DNA of 64,000 nucleotides from Effrenium voratum (lineage: Eukaryota > Sar > Dinophyceae > Suessiales > Symbiodiniaceae), in assembly GCA_963377175.1 (NCBI GenBank), contig CAUJNA010002768.1:653501-717500 (forward strand), written 5' to 3'. The translations under genes and the position numbers were made by a program. Of the stretch, positions 10,101 through 18,639 are shown one piece after another. Position 1 is the first letter of the stretch, and each line of letters begins with the position of its first letter. The notes under the pieces were generated by a model. The model saw nothing but the letters and a program-made list of their open reading frames with translations. It ran no database searches and was not told the DNA's origin.

Positions 10101-12531
10101 TCTTCCTGTAGAGAATATCTCTGAGAGCCAACTTGCTGGGTCTGTCTTCGCTCCTCATCTTTAGCAACAAATCATACCATTTGTTCCTGAATATGACCAA
10201 ATTCTTGTCTCCAGGAAAATCAAGGTTGAATAGGTGCTCGATGTGGTAGACAAGATCCGTTCGATCAGATGTCCTGAATGATTGCATAACCAATGCCACC
10301 AACTCTCGTCCCTTCACGATCACCCCTTGTTGATGTCGTAGTTCCGAATGTCGTGTAGCGTCGAGGTACACGTCTTTGGCTTCGTCAGGTGCTTGTTTCA
10401 ACATGTTCTGCATGCCCATGGCCATTTTGATATCTATTGTAGCGAATCTGTCGCCGCCGGAGTCACTCAGCAGATTCAGGTCTGGGTTTAACCCAAGAGC
10501 CTGTTCCAACCATTTCGTCCATGTGTCTGTATCTGGATCTGCGCATGCGCTCAGAACATTCATCAGCAGTTGCATCTTCCAGTTATTGAGTTGATGGATC
10601 TTTGGCCAAGCAGGAATAGATACCCTCTCGGCTTCTTTCCTCGAAATTCTCGGTCTTTCGTTCTTGATTTCTCGATCATCCCTCGATCTTCTGCGTCTTC
10701 TCCGTGTCCGATTGTCTTCTTCTTCCTCTTCTTCTTCCTCGTCTTCTTCGTCCTCTTCATCGTCGTCCTCGTCCTCATCATCTGGTGGATCATCCGGAGG
10801 TCCTCCTCCGCCACCTGTGAGGCTCAACTGACGTCGACCTGCCCCTTGTCCATTTCCATTGGGCGAGAATCCACCGTAATCCAATGGGGGTGTAGTACCA
10901 TTGTTTCCCCCTCCATCACCACCACCACCAGTTGTAGTAGCGGATTGTGGGACATGCCCAACAACCCCTTGCATCTGGGATAGGTGTACATCGATCATTG
11001 GATCACCATAAGACGGAAAGAGAATCGAACCTGGCATTAGTGACGAATTTGGGATTTGATTCGATGACGATGACGGGAATAACCCAGTCCCCCTCTTGTC
11101 TACCCTAGTCGAATTAGCTCGGGGTCCCCCTTCAGCGCGTTTCACTACTGCTCGTTCACGATGTCCATCTTTACTGCTAGAGGCTTCCTGTGTCTCCAGC
11201 TTCTTGAGTGCTCGTAGTTCCTCATTGTCAGCATCGAGTTGACGAACAAAACTCTCTTCTTGTTTGAGCGTCGCCTCCCGATCCTTCAGTTGTCCCTGAA
11301 GTTCACGCATCTCCTCGAGGTACTCATCATACACTCCTTTAGCTGTCAATCTCCAGTATTCGGCCTCCTTCGACTTCTCGTCCATCGTGCACCGCTCTTC
11401 TTGTTTTGCTTCTCTGACCTGTGCTAATTCCAAGATCGCATCCTGACGATGACCACCCTCGATAGCAATCATTTGGTCCTTCTTCGACACGTCGGATTCA
11501 TACTGTCTGACGATCTCTTCCTTCTCACGAAGTAAGCACTCTGCTCTCTTCGATTCTTGTTCCGCGAAGGTTGTAACGTCGTTCAGTCTCGCCATCAGTT
11601 GCTCCCTGGAGTCCTCCATAGAGTACGTCTCGGGGCGTTTGACGAGTGCTTGCTCCAACTGTGATTTTAGACTTTGGACCATCTCTTCCTCGTTGAACTT
11701 CTCGATAGATGTAGACGATTCAATACCTCTGATCTGTTGCTGATAAACTGATATTTGTTGCGAAGCTTCACGGTGTATCTGATTTGCATGTATAGCTGAC
11801 TCCTGCGCGGCCGTCTTCTCGCTTGCCATGTAGGATTTCATCACTGCAATCTCCCGCTTCTGCTCCATAATAGTTCCTTCAGCTTGTCTCATCTGTTGTA
11901 TTATAACATTCGACTCCATGTCTTTCTTTTCCCCGTACTGATATGCGTTCATTTCCACCTTGCGCATCTGTTGGGCTTCCTCCTCAAACTTGCGCCATGC
12001 CTCAGCCATGTGGTGTTGGTGGTGACTCACAAGATGTCCCGACTGCTTGCTGGCAATCTCGCATCGTCTCTCCAGCTCCTGGATCCGGATGGTGCTTCCA
12101 TAGTCTTCTTGATGAAGATTCGCCATCGCTGCCGACATTTCATCAAGTGTCTTTTGATATTCCCCGATCTCCATCTCCATCTTGTTCTTTTCTTTGATCG
12201 CGGCGCGAAACTCCGCACTGGTGGGTGATTTAGACCTCCCACCTTTTGATGTTGATCTCACGCCCTTCTGCGACGTCCGTGGTGTCGCAGGCGAAGATGA
12301 TGATCTTCTCGGCGGGGATTCTCTTTGCTTCGACTCCTGACGAACATCGATCTGCTTCCATGACCTTGTAGGAGTGGATATGTCGCTGAATAGTGCGGAT
12401 CCTCCGCTCCCAGGTTCATCCTGTGAATCCGCGATCATATCCATCACAGCAGGAAGAGCCATCAATCCATTGGATCCCTCTGAGCTGCTGTTCCCAAAAG
12501 TTGCAGTACTTGGGCTCGCTGAAGATGCCAT
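7009..12531 (-). CDS. Gag-protease-integrase polyprotein of copia-type element (1840 aa)
   Basis: The N-terminal 450 residues are rich in K/E/Q heptads (long coiled coil). A Gly/Pro stretch and a very acidic run near residue 590 follow, then a gag-like helical region starting about residue 640. Two CCCH zinc fingers lie near residues 935 (C-x9-C-x5-C-x3-H) and 990 (C-x7-C-x5-C-x3-H), where most copia Gags carry a CCHC knuckle. The protease motif MDTGCG is near residue 1242. The integrase has an H/C-rich zinc region near 1495 and a D, D, E triad in the contexts TFDFV, YSDDGPEL and NSLAERTNQ (about 1530-1620). The frame stops at TAG after overlapping the RT frame by about 125 nt, so Pol needs a +1 shift or another bypass. 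The ATG at 12531 lies about 55 bases from the putative LTR. Confidence 0.85.
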   Translation of the reverse strand: MASSASPSTATFGNSSSEGSNGLMALPAVMDMIADSQDEPGSGGSALFSDISTPTRSWKQIDVRQESKQRESPPRRSSSSPATPRTSQKGVRSTSKGGRSKSPTSAEFRAAIKEKNKMEMEIGEYQKTLDEMSAAMANLHQEDYGSTIRIQELERRCEIASKQSGHLVSHHQHHMAEAWRKFEEEAQQMRKVEMNAYQYGEKKDMESNVIIQQMRQAEGTIMEQKREIAVMKSYMASEKTAAQESAIHANQIHREASQQISVYQQQIRGIESSTSIEKFNEEEMVQSLKSQLEQALVKRPETYSMEDSREQLMARLNDVTTFAEQESKRAECLLREKEEIVRQYESDVSKKDQMIAIEGGHRQDAILELAQVREAKQEERCTMDEKSKEAEYWRLTAKGVYDEYLEEMRELQGQLKDREATLKQEESFVRQLDADNEELRALKKLETQEASSSKDGHRERAVVKRAEGGPRANSTRVDKRGTGLFPSSSSNQIPNSSLMPGSILFPSYGDPMIDVHLSQMQGVVGHVPQSATTTGGGGDGGGNNGTTPPLDYGGFSPNGNGQGAGRRQLSLTGGGGGPPDDPPDDEDEDDDEEDEEDEEEEEEEEDNRTRRRRRRSRDDREIKNERPRISRKEAERVSIPAWPKIHQLNNWKMQLLMNVLSACADPDTDTWTKWLEQALGLNPDLNLLSDSGGDRFATIDIKMAMGMQNMLKQAPDEAKDVYLDATRHSELRHQQGVIVKGRELVALVMQSFRTSDRTDLVYHIEHLFNLDFPGDKNLVIFRNKWYDLLLKMRSEDRPSKLALRDILYRKIKGSKKMEFGLNAYHRLPDKHPQKTYEFLLALIDHQIKADREDLMLDMKEKSVKSMMKSGGRDAAPATGKQEENQGGKGRKGKPSGPDAAPVLPKAKAKGHAGKNGKSDNASDRGKSPGGGKDNPCWYHFKSAKGCVKGNECTFSHSKKTEHKLENMSKGKGKGKSKSRSPSPKREDGACFAFQKGKCDRGSACKYRHELIKNNSAPATSSDKAQAKSKAAAKAAAPAIARRAIAMPAIVLKQSAPAGKVSFKKDVDQVEPDEAETVCHEHDDDAMSESSRWSGESEIPEKMVWFKEVLDVDENGEIIYLEDERRQWERKGEWHGYEDNENEPYQYVHVDEKKFKSNDHRELSAYQVQRSLIRARILREVVDDVYKKHYFPVTKESSIMFEYDRNKDEIKESAVDWKKQHGLPKNVFAMSTCISKRVKWLMDTGCGHDLIGRAKAKSLGVEIVKDDDEIVFQTANGSTSTSDVAKIVVDELDETVEPHVLDETPTVLSIGRRCMKMGYAFHWMPGKLPFMVTPKQGFVHLQVKDDIPYLVSDGKLRSNRHRPTVDDLKEHFSEVLAMVTNDAADQDGDDDNEVTPAAVGESAEVEGERHDGAFDFGPPGGAGPVRPPPVAEEIPVDVGPVPCRHGDAEANEEEVDEDDPDAGIEVDVYEGSSIKRKVGVLKRDANSIAHLLTHRYRNPFCESCVKAKMRHFRSRTGAFKREVKMFGDLVTFDFVTASGDHEVEGRYALIIRDIYTGIIMAYPTARRDTDSVVRAIKHFCGRRKIKQVYSDDGPELINACVELKLNHDLSLPGRLYNSLAERTNQFIIDQTSACLVHAGLPTCYWVQAITTLCHLMNIEEVNGSSAWMRLHGEEFKGEKIPFGALVDFKPSEARGGKREKFEPRGETGIFAGYVLSTGMHWANKYRAWALTAFAGAELNIKKAKVPPRLRMPHQTERMILKSPLTFPIQQKYKAANETLEGIEMSVDAIGLDARDRLIEDEDYEPELLQSDEKRLLDDEVDQIAGLLLDDGPEVLVGDRGD

Positions 12532-12569
12532 TGTACCGTGTAGGTTATTGTTCCTTTATTGTCCCTGTA

Positions 12570-12583
12570 CCCGCAATAAACCA
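12570..12583 (-). other. putative primer binding site
   Basis: Minus-strand TGGTTTATTGCGGG begins two bases after the putative LTR end. It starts with TGG, the complement of a tRNA 3' CCA, as in LTR elements. The matching tRNA was not identified, and the gag ATG follows only about 40 bases later. Confidence 0.35.
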
Positions 12584-12585
12584 GC

Positions 12586-12780
12586 TGTCTCCCAGTCCAG
12601 TGTAGAGCTTGTCGATACGGCTGATAACCTGTCAAGAGACGGCAAGGTGACGTCCCGTGGGACGCTGTTCACCGAACCCTCCAGCTGTAATACCAACCAC
12701 GTAGAAAGGTGTATACGGTCAAACCGTTATAGCCGAACCCGTGCAAATGTTGTAAGGGAGAAGGAATAATAGTTACAACA
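12586..12780 (-). repeat. putative 5' LTR of the copia-type element
   Basis: On the minus strand the segment starts TGTTGTAACT and ends GGGAGACA, giving TG...CA termini, and it lies directly upstream of a primer-binding-like site and the gag start. Its first 33 bases hold an 8-bp inverted repeat (TGTTGTAA...TTACAACA, 12748-12780). No partner LTR is in the window, so the boundaries are inferred from termini and position only. Confidence 0.45.
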
Positions 12781-12880
12781 GTGGTCCTGACAAATGCAGC
12801 GCAAGCGAAGTGTTTTCCGCTCTCAATTGCCGATCACGTATGAACGCAGCTACACATAAGATCTTGAACCTCACTTGTGT

Positions 12881-12895
12881 CTTGAGCCAAATGGC
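12881..12895 (-). other. possible relict dinoflagellate spliced-leader fragment
   Basis: Minus-strand GCCATTTGGCTCAAG matches the 3' part of the dinoflagellate spliced leader (GCCATTTTGGCTCAAG) with one T missing. It lies in the 190-bp gap between the putative LTR and the stop of the next gene. Relict leaders mark reinserted cDNA in dinoflagellates, but at 15 bases a chance match is possible. Nothing else is seen in 12781-12970. Confidence 0.25.
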
Positions 12896-12970
12896 AATCA
12901 ATGGAACCTGGTCAACACAAACACAGACCTCAGAACTGCTTCCCAATTTAGGCACGGGGCCAGGAGGGTT

Positions 12971-13183
12971 TTAACACTGAGCTTTAGAAAGAGTGTATCT
13001 CTCATATGGCAGCTTAGGTTTGAGCACCACTGGCTTAGCTGCTGCTTTTTGTTCAGGGCTGCCAAAGAACTTGCTCAAGCCAAATTGAGCTTGCTTAGGC
13101 TTGGGTGGTGTTGCCTCAGCTCCTTCTTCTGCTGGGACCAGCTGGTTGTGCTCAGGAGGAGGCCTCACCCTCAACTGCTTAAC
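12971..13183 (-). CDS. terminal exon with PIP-box-like motif
   Basis: After CCAG|GTTAAG, 70 codons to TAA. Pro/Lys/Ala-rich; contains QFGLSKFF, fitting Q-x-x-[ILM]-x-x-F-F of PCNA-interacting peptides (around 13062-13088), then a basic tail with LPYERYTLSKAQC. Confidence 0.6.
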   Translation of the reverse strand, partial: VKQLRVRPPPEHNQLVPAEEGAEATPPKPKQAQFGLSKFFGSPEQKAAAKPVVLKPKLPYERYTLSKAQC

Positions 13184-16100
13184 CTGGACATGTTTCCCTT
13201 AGACCCCCTTTAGTTTGACTGTTTTGGGGTCCTCTTTAATGTTCACCTGGGTTTGGGGGTTGCTGAAAACTGAAAACTCAAACCCTTAGCCTTTTAGTTT
13301 TAAAGGGGGGGGCTCATCCCAAGCTTTCCCCAGCTCAAAGATTAAAGGCCTGAGATTTAGGAACTCCATTTTGCAAGTTGTTCCCAAACCATCAAATTTA
13401 AGATAACTTCTTTACAAAAAAGTGAGGGCAATCAATCCCACAAAGGGGTGTGCCCACAGGATGCCCTGATCCTCTTTAGTGTGACTGTTTTGGGGTCCTC
13501 TTTAATGTTCACCTGGGTTTGGGGGTTGCTGGAAACTGAAAATCAAGCCCTTAGCCTTCTAGTTTTAAAGGGGGGCTCATCCCAAGCTTTCCCCAGCTCA
13601 AAGATTAAAGGCCTGAGATTTAAGAAATCCATTTTGCAAGTTGTTCCCAAACCATCAAATTTAAGATAACTTCTTTGCAAAAAAGTGAGGGCAATCAATC
13701 CCACAAAGGGGTGTGCCCGCAGGATGCCCTGATCCTCTTTAGTGTGACTGTTTCGGGGTCCTCTTTAATGTTCACCTGGGTTTGGGGGTTGCTGGAAACT
13801 GAAAATCAAGCCCTTAGCCTTCTAGTTTTAAAGGGGGGGCTCATCCCAAGCTTTCCCCAGCTCAAAGATTAAAGGCCTGAGATTTAAGAAATCCATTTTG
13901 CAAGTTGTTCCCAAACCATCAAATTTAAGATAACTTCTTTACAAAAAAGTGAGGGCAATCAATCCCACAAAGGGGTGTGCCCACAGGATGCCCTGATCCT
14001 CTTTAGTGTGACTGTTTTGGGGTCCTCTTTAATGTTCACCTGGGTTTGGGGGTTGCTGGAAATCCTCTTTAGTGTGACTGAAAAAGCTCCCCTTAGCCTT
14101 CTAGTTTTAAAGGGGGGGCTCATCCCAAGCTTTCCCCAGCTCAAAGATTAAAGGCCTGAGATTTAGGGAATCCATTTTGCAAGTTGTTCCCAAACCATCA
14201 AATTTAAGATAACTTCTTTACAAAAAAGTGAGGGCAATCAATCCCACAAAGGGGTGTGCCCACAGATGCCCTGATCCTCTTTAGTGTGACTGTTTTGGGG
14301 TCCTCTTTAATGTTGGGTTTGGGGGTTGCTGAAAACTGAAAATCAAGCCCTTAGCCTTCTAGTTTTAAAGGGGGGGCTCATCCCAAGCTTTCCCCAGCTC
14401 AAAGGTTAAAGGCCTGAGATTTAGGAAATCCATTTTGCAAGTTGTTCCCAAACCATCAAATTTAAGATAACTTCTTTACAAAAAAGTGAGGGCAATCAAT
14501 CCCACAAAGGGGTGTGCCCACAGGATGTGACCTCTTTAGTGTGACTGTCCTCTTTAATGTTCACCTGGGTTTGGGGGTTGCTGAAAACTGAAAACTCAAG
14601 CCCTTAGCCTTCTAGTTTTAAAGGGGGGGCTCATCCCAAGCTTTCCCCAGCTCAAAGATTAAAGGCCTGAGATTTAGGGAATCCATTTTGCAAGTTGTTC
14701 CCAAACCATCAAATTTAAGATAACTTCTTTACAAAAAAGTGAGGGCAATCAATCCCACAAAGGGGTGTGCCCACAGGATGCCCTGATCCTCTTTAGTGTG
14801 ACTGTTTTGGGGTCCTCTTTAATGTTCACCTGGTTTTGGTGGGGTTCCTGAAATTCCCAAATAAAAGCCTTAGCCTTTTACTTTTAAGTGGTGGCTCACC
14901 CTAAGCTCTTCCAAACTCAGCTCTTTTCTGCTGCAAAAAGCATGTCCTGGCTGAGGGCATGCCCTCAGTGAGATCTCAGGCCTGTTGCTGATATTTCAGA
15001 TTCCTCTGCCTCAGGCCTTCCACCTTAGATGCCCATGCAGTGCTAAGCCAGTGAGGCCTCAAGCTAAGGGGCCTCCTTCTTGGTCAGCCACTCATCGAGC
15101 TTGTTGGGCTCCTCTGGAATGAAGAGAATCTGCTTGGCATCCATGCTCAGGGCTTCAACCTTAGGTCAATGTGCAAAGGCCAAGCCTAACCAATGTGCAA
15201 AGGATCTTAACACATGCCACTGAGAAGCTTTCTTGGAAAGAGACTCAAGCCTTGTGATCTGAGCCTGTGCCAGATGCCCTGCAATGCTCAGCTTATGAAG
15301 CTGAGAGATCCTTTGTTCCAAAGTGTGGTCCTTAGATCAAACCCATTGTTCAAACTTCATAGTTACCTGCTGAGGCAATGCTAAGAATATTTAAGCCAAG
15401 ACTCAGAGAACATCAGGTGTTTGAGCTCAGGCCTCGCTGTGTTGGTCAGGATTCTGAGGTGCTCCTGCATGAAGTCCCCATCATCTATGCCATCCAAGGC
15501 CTCAGGAAAAGAAAGCTTAATCCAAGTACTTTCAAGCCCTTTGTTTTACTTAGTTGCTGCTTAGATGCATTTAGCAACCGTTCATAGAATTGGTTGCTTT
15601 GGACACTCAGGATGCTGGCCATCACCACGACATCCCACTCAGCCTCAAACTCCTGAGATCAACATAACTCAGCACAACCCCTCAGAGTGCAAACCCTAAG
15701 GTTTAGCCCAAGAGTCTGGAACACTGAAGTGCCAACCTCTGAGAAGGCTGGCCCTCTGCCTCAGCACCATGTCCTGGAAGATGACTGAGCCTCCCCCCTG
15801 AGCACAACTTAGACTCAATTCAGTCCAACTAAGTGCTCAAAGCCTCAGGTGAGAAGTCCATCAGAGATTGGGACAGGTGCCTGTGGACATCCCACAGGTC
15901 ACCTGCTGGCCTCAGGTCTCAAACAAAACACTTCATGAGCTCAGGAGCTGCTTAGCTTAAGTATGTTGCAGCTGAAGGGCGCCTCTCAATCATGCTCAGC
16001 TTCTCAGAGATGTGGCTGAGTTGATGGGCCTGACAACTCACCCCCCTCAAAAAAACCAAAAACCAAAGTGCTCACCCCAGGCCTGGCGCTCCAGCCACCA

Positions 16101-18045
16101 AAGGTGGTCAGCCAAGCCTCTCAGCAGCTTCCTGAGCAAGATGCTCAGGATGAGGGCTGCCAAGATTTGCACCTTAGAAGCAAAAGCCACTCTCAGAAAG
16201 CCACTCCCAGACAAAACCCTCTCAGGAAAAAATCAAGCAGAAACCCTCCTAAGGAAATCCTTCAAACAGAAAAATCCTTCAAATTAAGAACCTCTCAAAA
16301 CAACTTTTCAATACTAAAACCAATCCCAAACCCAGCCATTCCCCCCACCCAAACTAAAAGCCAAGAGGCAAGGGCCGAGTAGCTCAGCCCGATGTCACTG
16401 AACTGGCTCAGCTGGGCTGCCAGCTCAGGTGTGCCAGGGCCTCAGATAAGAAACTGTCACTGAGTGCAAGCTTAGCCATAGGATAATTGCTCAAACAACC
16501 CCACCCTCTCACCTAAGCTCTTTTTTTTCTCACATCAAGCTTGCTCACACTCTCACTTCCTGAGTGGATTTGCCAAAGAAACATGAACTAATCATATAAT
16601 GAATTAGCCTCCTCTCAACACATGCCTCAGCACTAAAAGTACTTAGGGGGTGCTTAATCCAGAACTCAAGAAGTGAGCTTAAAAAAACAGCATCTTTTGT
16701 GCTGAGCCTGAGTTGGGAACTCAGGCAGACTCGGTGCTCAGCCCTCTGCTTTTGCATGAGTGCCACCAGCTGAGCATATTCTTCCTCAGACAAGTTGGGG
16801 GGCTTAGCCTTAGCCTTTGGCAGGGCAGGGGGTGGGGCTTTGCCTTGCTGAGACTGAGCGCTCAATCTGAGAACGCGGGCCTTAGCCTCCACCACCCCAG
16901 GCTCAATGCACTCCTGATGGCACTTGCTGAGCTGAGCCTTTGCTTCACTGAGCTTAGCAATCATGTCCTCAAGCTCATCTACCAGCTCTTCATTCTCAAC
17001 CTCCAGCTGGTAGATCTTCTCAGCTTCATCCCTCAGGAGCCTGGCCCCAAAGCCGTGGCCCCTGAAAAAGCCAAGGGCCACCTCAGTGGTCTGCTCAGCC
17101 TTTGCAATGTGCTCCTCCACACAGCTGAGCTTCTCACTGAGGATGTCAAAGGGCTCAGGCTCCTCCTCAGCCTTCTCCTCCTCAGCCTTGTTGCTCTCAG
17201 GGAACTTGGAGTGCTATAGGGGATCCCTCCAAAGATACCTCCTGAGGGAAGTGGCTTAGGGATGATCTGAAGCTCGTACCTTAGGAAATTTGCCCAAGGA
17301 GCCTCTCAGCCACTGTGAGTACCTTCTTGTGGTACTCATAGATTTGCTCAGCTTGCCAGCTCCTCTTGCAGACCACACAACGTGTCTGCCATGGCAGCCT
17401 GCTAAGCCAAAGCTTAGTTTGCTTGCCATCCTCAGCACCTTACTTGCAAAGAAATCAAACACAGAGACTTAAATAAGCTGTTGGTGCCTTAAGTGCATTA
17501 CTAAGCAAAGAAATTAAGCAAGCAAGATGGTCAGCCAAAAGCTTAAAATGTCTGCGTTTGGCAGCTGAGTTGCAATGGGCACAGAAGATCTCAGGCTCAG
17601 CCCAGTGAACCCTGCTGAAGGTGAGCTGGGTCTTAGGGCCCTTGACTGAGCTGGCAAACAAAGCATCAGGCTTAGGAGCAGGAGGAATCATCTGAGGGCA
17701 CATTGCTCAGCACAGCTGCAAGGAGTAAGCTGAGGACTGTGAGCAAGAAATGGCTGCAGGTGCTCAGCTTCCAAACTCAGTGCCCTCAGCACCAAAACTC
17801 AGCCTCAAACACCCCTCTCAGGAAACCCCTTCAAACTTGAAGCCCTCTCAGAGAAACCCTTGAAACTAAACCCTCTCAGAAAAATCCTTCAAAATAAAGC
17901 CCTCTTAGGAAACTCAAGCCTTCCCTTCCCATCCCTTCCCCTCCCTCCTCCCCCCCCCCTCTATTGCAGCACAGTGGCTCTGAGCAATGATGCCACTCAG
18001 CAACAGGAAGCTGATGAAGACCACGCTCTTGAGGTGCTGCTTCAT
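12971..18045 (-). CDS. Multi-exon coiled-coil / CxxC zinc-binding protein of unknown function (13 joined exons plus a candidate first exon)
   Basis: Model exons in transcript order: 17556-17640, 17323-17438, 16733-17186, 16397-16440, 16083-16172, 15983-16029, 15844-15910, 15753-15773, 15569-15652, 15405-15500, 15214-15330, 15076-15159, 12971-13183 (stop TAA). All join in phase. The product begins with two CxxC pairs (CAHC, then CVVC about 25 residues on: likely one zinc site), then a long coiled coil (YQLEVENEELVDELEDM), an AP/K linker, a hydrophobic helix (VQILAALILSILLRKLL), further helices, and a C-terminus with QFGLSKFF, a perfect PCNA-interacting-box pattern. A possible first exon at 18045 encodes a signal-peptide-like start, which fits poorly with a nuclear PIP box, so one of the two is misleading. 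Donors are 2 GT, 6 GC and 4 GA; all acceptors are AG|G. I do not recognise the family. Confidence 0.7.
13206..14850. repeat. ~265-bp tandem array (about 6 full units) within the last intron
   Basis: Units begin near 13206, 13471, 13734, 13998, 14276, 14531 and 14788, each opening with CCTCTTTAGTGTGACTG or a close variant and containing AGTTTTAAAGGGGG and AAATCCATTTTGCAAGTTG. Spacing is 255-278 bp, with small indels. ORFs inside it follow from the repeat and are not genes. Confidence 0.9.
15076..15159 (-). CDS. exon 12
   Basis: After TAAG|GTTGAA, encodes VEALSMDAKQILFIPEEP then NKLDEWLTKK, ending AAG|GAGGCC (GA donor). The next intron contains the ~265-bp tandem array. Confidence 0.65.
15214..15330 (-). 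CDS. exon 11
   Basis: After TAAG|GACCAC, encodes DHTLEQRISQLHKLSIAG then HLAQAQITRLESLSKKASQW plus H, clearly helical. Ends CAT|GTGTTA. Confidence 0.65.
15405..15500 (-). CDS. exon 10
   Basis: After TGAG|GCCTTG, encodes ALDGIDDGDFMQEHLRILTN then TARPELKHLMFS. The donor (TCT|GAGTCT) was chosen for phase and is tentative. Confidence 0.6.
15569..15652 (-). CDS. exon 9
   Basis: After TCAG|GAGTTT, encodes EFEAEWDVVVMASILSVQS then NQFYERLLN, ending AAT|GCATCT (GC donor). Confidence 0.6.
15753..15773 (-). CDS. exon 8, 21-nt microexon
   Basis: After CCAG|GACATG, encodes DMVLRQR and ends AGG|GCCAGC. It bridges its neighbours in phase 0. Its small size makes it the least certain of the set. Confidence 0.45.
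15844..15910 (-). CDS. exon 7
   Basis: After TGAG|GCCAGC, encodes PAGDLWDVHRHLSQSLMDF followed by SPE, ending GAG|GCTTTG (GC donor). Confidence 0.6.
15983..16029 (-). CDS. exon 6
   Basis: After TCAG|GCCCAT, encodes AHQLSHISEKLSMIE. It ends in phase 2 at AG|GCGCCC and completes Arg with the next exon. Confidence 0.6.
16083..16172 (-). CDS. exon 5, hydrophobic helix
   Basis: After TAAG|GTGCAA, encodes VQILAALILSILLRKLLRGL then ADHLWWLERQ, ending at CAG|GCCTGG. The start could be a membrane or buried helix. Confidence 0.6.
16397..16440 (-). CDS. exon 4
   Basis: After TGAG|GCCCTG, encodes PGTPELAAQLSQFS. A GA donor (AGT|GACATC) keeps phase with the next exon. Confidence 0.55.
16733..17186 (-). 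CDS. exon 3, coiled coil (largest exon)
   Basis: About 151 codons without a stop. An acidic start (AEEEKAEEEPEP) leads into heptads with YQLEVENEELVDELEDM, a Pro/Lys/Ala linker (APPPALPKAKAKPP) and LSEEEYAQLVALMQKQRAEH. Ends CACC|GAGTCT, a GA donor. The open frame continues past the donor to 16545 but becomes unlike the rest. Confidence 0.75.
17323..17438 (-). CDS. exon 2, second CxxC
   Basis: Starts AAG|GTGCTG and ends AAG|GTACTC. It encodes AEDGKQTKLWLSRLPW then CVVCKRSWQAEQIYEYHKK. The two CxxC pairs could bind one metal ion. Confidence 0.65.
17556..17640 (-). CDS. exon 1 of the joined set, CxxC
   Basis: Starts after AAG|GGC and ends AAAC|GCAGAC (GC donor). It encodes GPKTQLTFSR...FCAHCNSAAK; the first of two CxxC pairs. 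It joins in phase to make an Arg codon with the next exon. Confidence 0.6.
17960..18045 (-). CDS. candidate first exon with signal-peptide-like sequence
   Basis: An ATG at 18043-18045 opens MKQHLKSVVFISFLLLSGII followed by AQSHCA, a basic start, hydrophobic core and small-residue cleavage region. Joining to the next exon was not fixed (GC donors are available after SGI or SHC), so it could belong to another short gene. Confidence 0.4.
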
Positions 18046-18203
18046 GGCCTGGGCTGAGGGATGGCTATTTAAACTAAAATCAAGCTAAACAAATGCAGCT
18101 GAGACACTTAGCCAGCAGAAAGTGAACACGGGCTGGAGCTAAGCAAAAGCAAGAGCAAGAAAATGGCTAAGGGGACAGCTCATCTCAACCATTTGCAAGC
18201 ACT

Positions 18204-18512
18204 GGAAATCTGAGAGGGGGCCTTGGCAATACTAAAGTAGAATTGGCAACACTAAAGTCAGTACTGGGAATCTGAGAGGGGGCCTTGGCAATACTAAAGT
18301 AGAATTGGCAACACTAAAGTCAGTACTGGGAATCTGAGAGGGGGCCTTGGCAATACTAAAGTAGAATTGGCAATACTAAAGTCAGTACTGGGAATCTGAG
18401 AGGGGGCCTTGGCAATACTAAAGTAGAATTGGCAATGCTAAAGTCAGTACTGGGAATCTGAGAGGGGGCCTTGGCAATACTAAAGTAGAATTGGCAATAC
18501 TAAAGTAAGTAC
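18204..18512. repeat. 61-62 bp tandem repeat, five units
   Basis: GAATCTGAGAGGGGGCCTTG recurs near 18204, 18267, 18328, 18390 and 18451, each followed by ACTAAAGTAGAATTGGCAA. A G12 run at 18579-18590 follows. No coding is seen between 18046 and 18640. Confidence 0.9.
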
Positions 18513-18639
18513 TGTCCCTCCCAGATCCCCCAGGATCTCCCTAAAGAGAGTCCCGCCGACTGGTTCCACTGTTCCAGGGGGGGGGGGGGGCCACACTAAA
18601 CAGAGTCCAACATTACTCTTGCACCCTGAGCGTTCCAGT

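Larger units (their letters stand above)
1..12780 (-). mobile_element. Ty1/copia-type LTR retroelement with extra 3' coding region (5' LTR end complete, 3' end outside window)
   Basis: Reading right to left, the domain order is gag, aspartic protease, integrase, reverse transcriptase, RNase H. Integrase before RT is diagnostic of the copia (Pseudoviridae) class. A putative 195-bp LTR and primer binding site precede the first ORF. Three overlapping or abutting frames follow: 7009-12531, 3984-7136 (reached by a +1 shift), then 2341-4068 (reached by a -1 shift), which is in the same frame as a further open stretch to the left edge across one TAG. The ORFs over 3984-12531 have no internal stop, so this copy is fairly young. 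No second LTR is recognisable in the window, so the 3' end lies beyond position 1, or the 3' LTR is lost and the leftmost ORF is a neighbouring gene. Confidence 0.85.
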
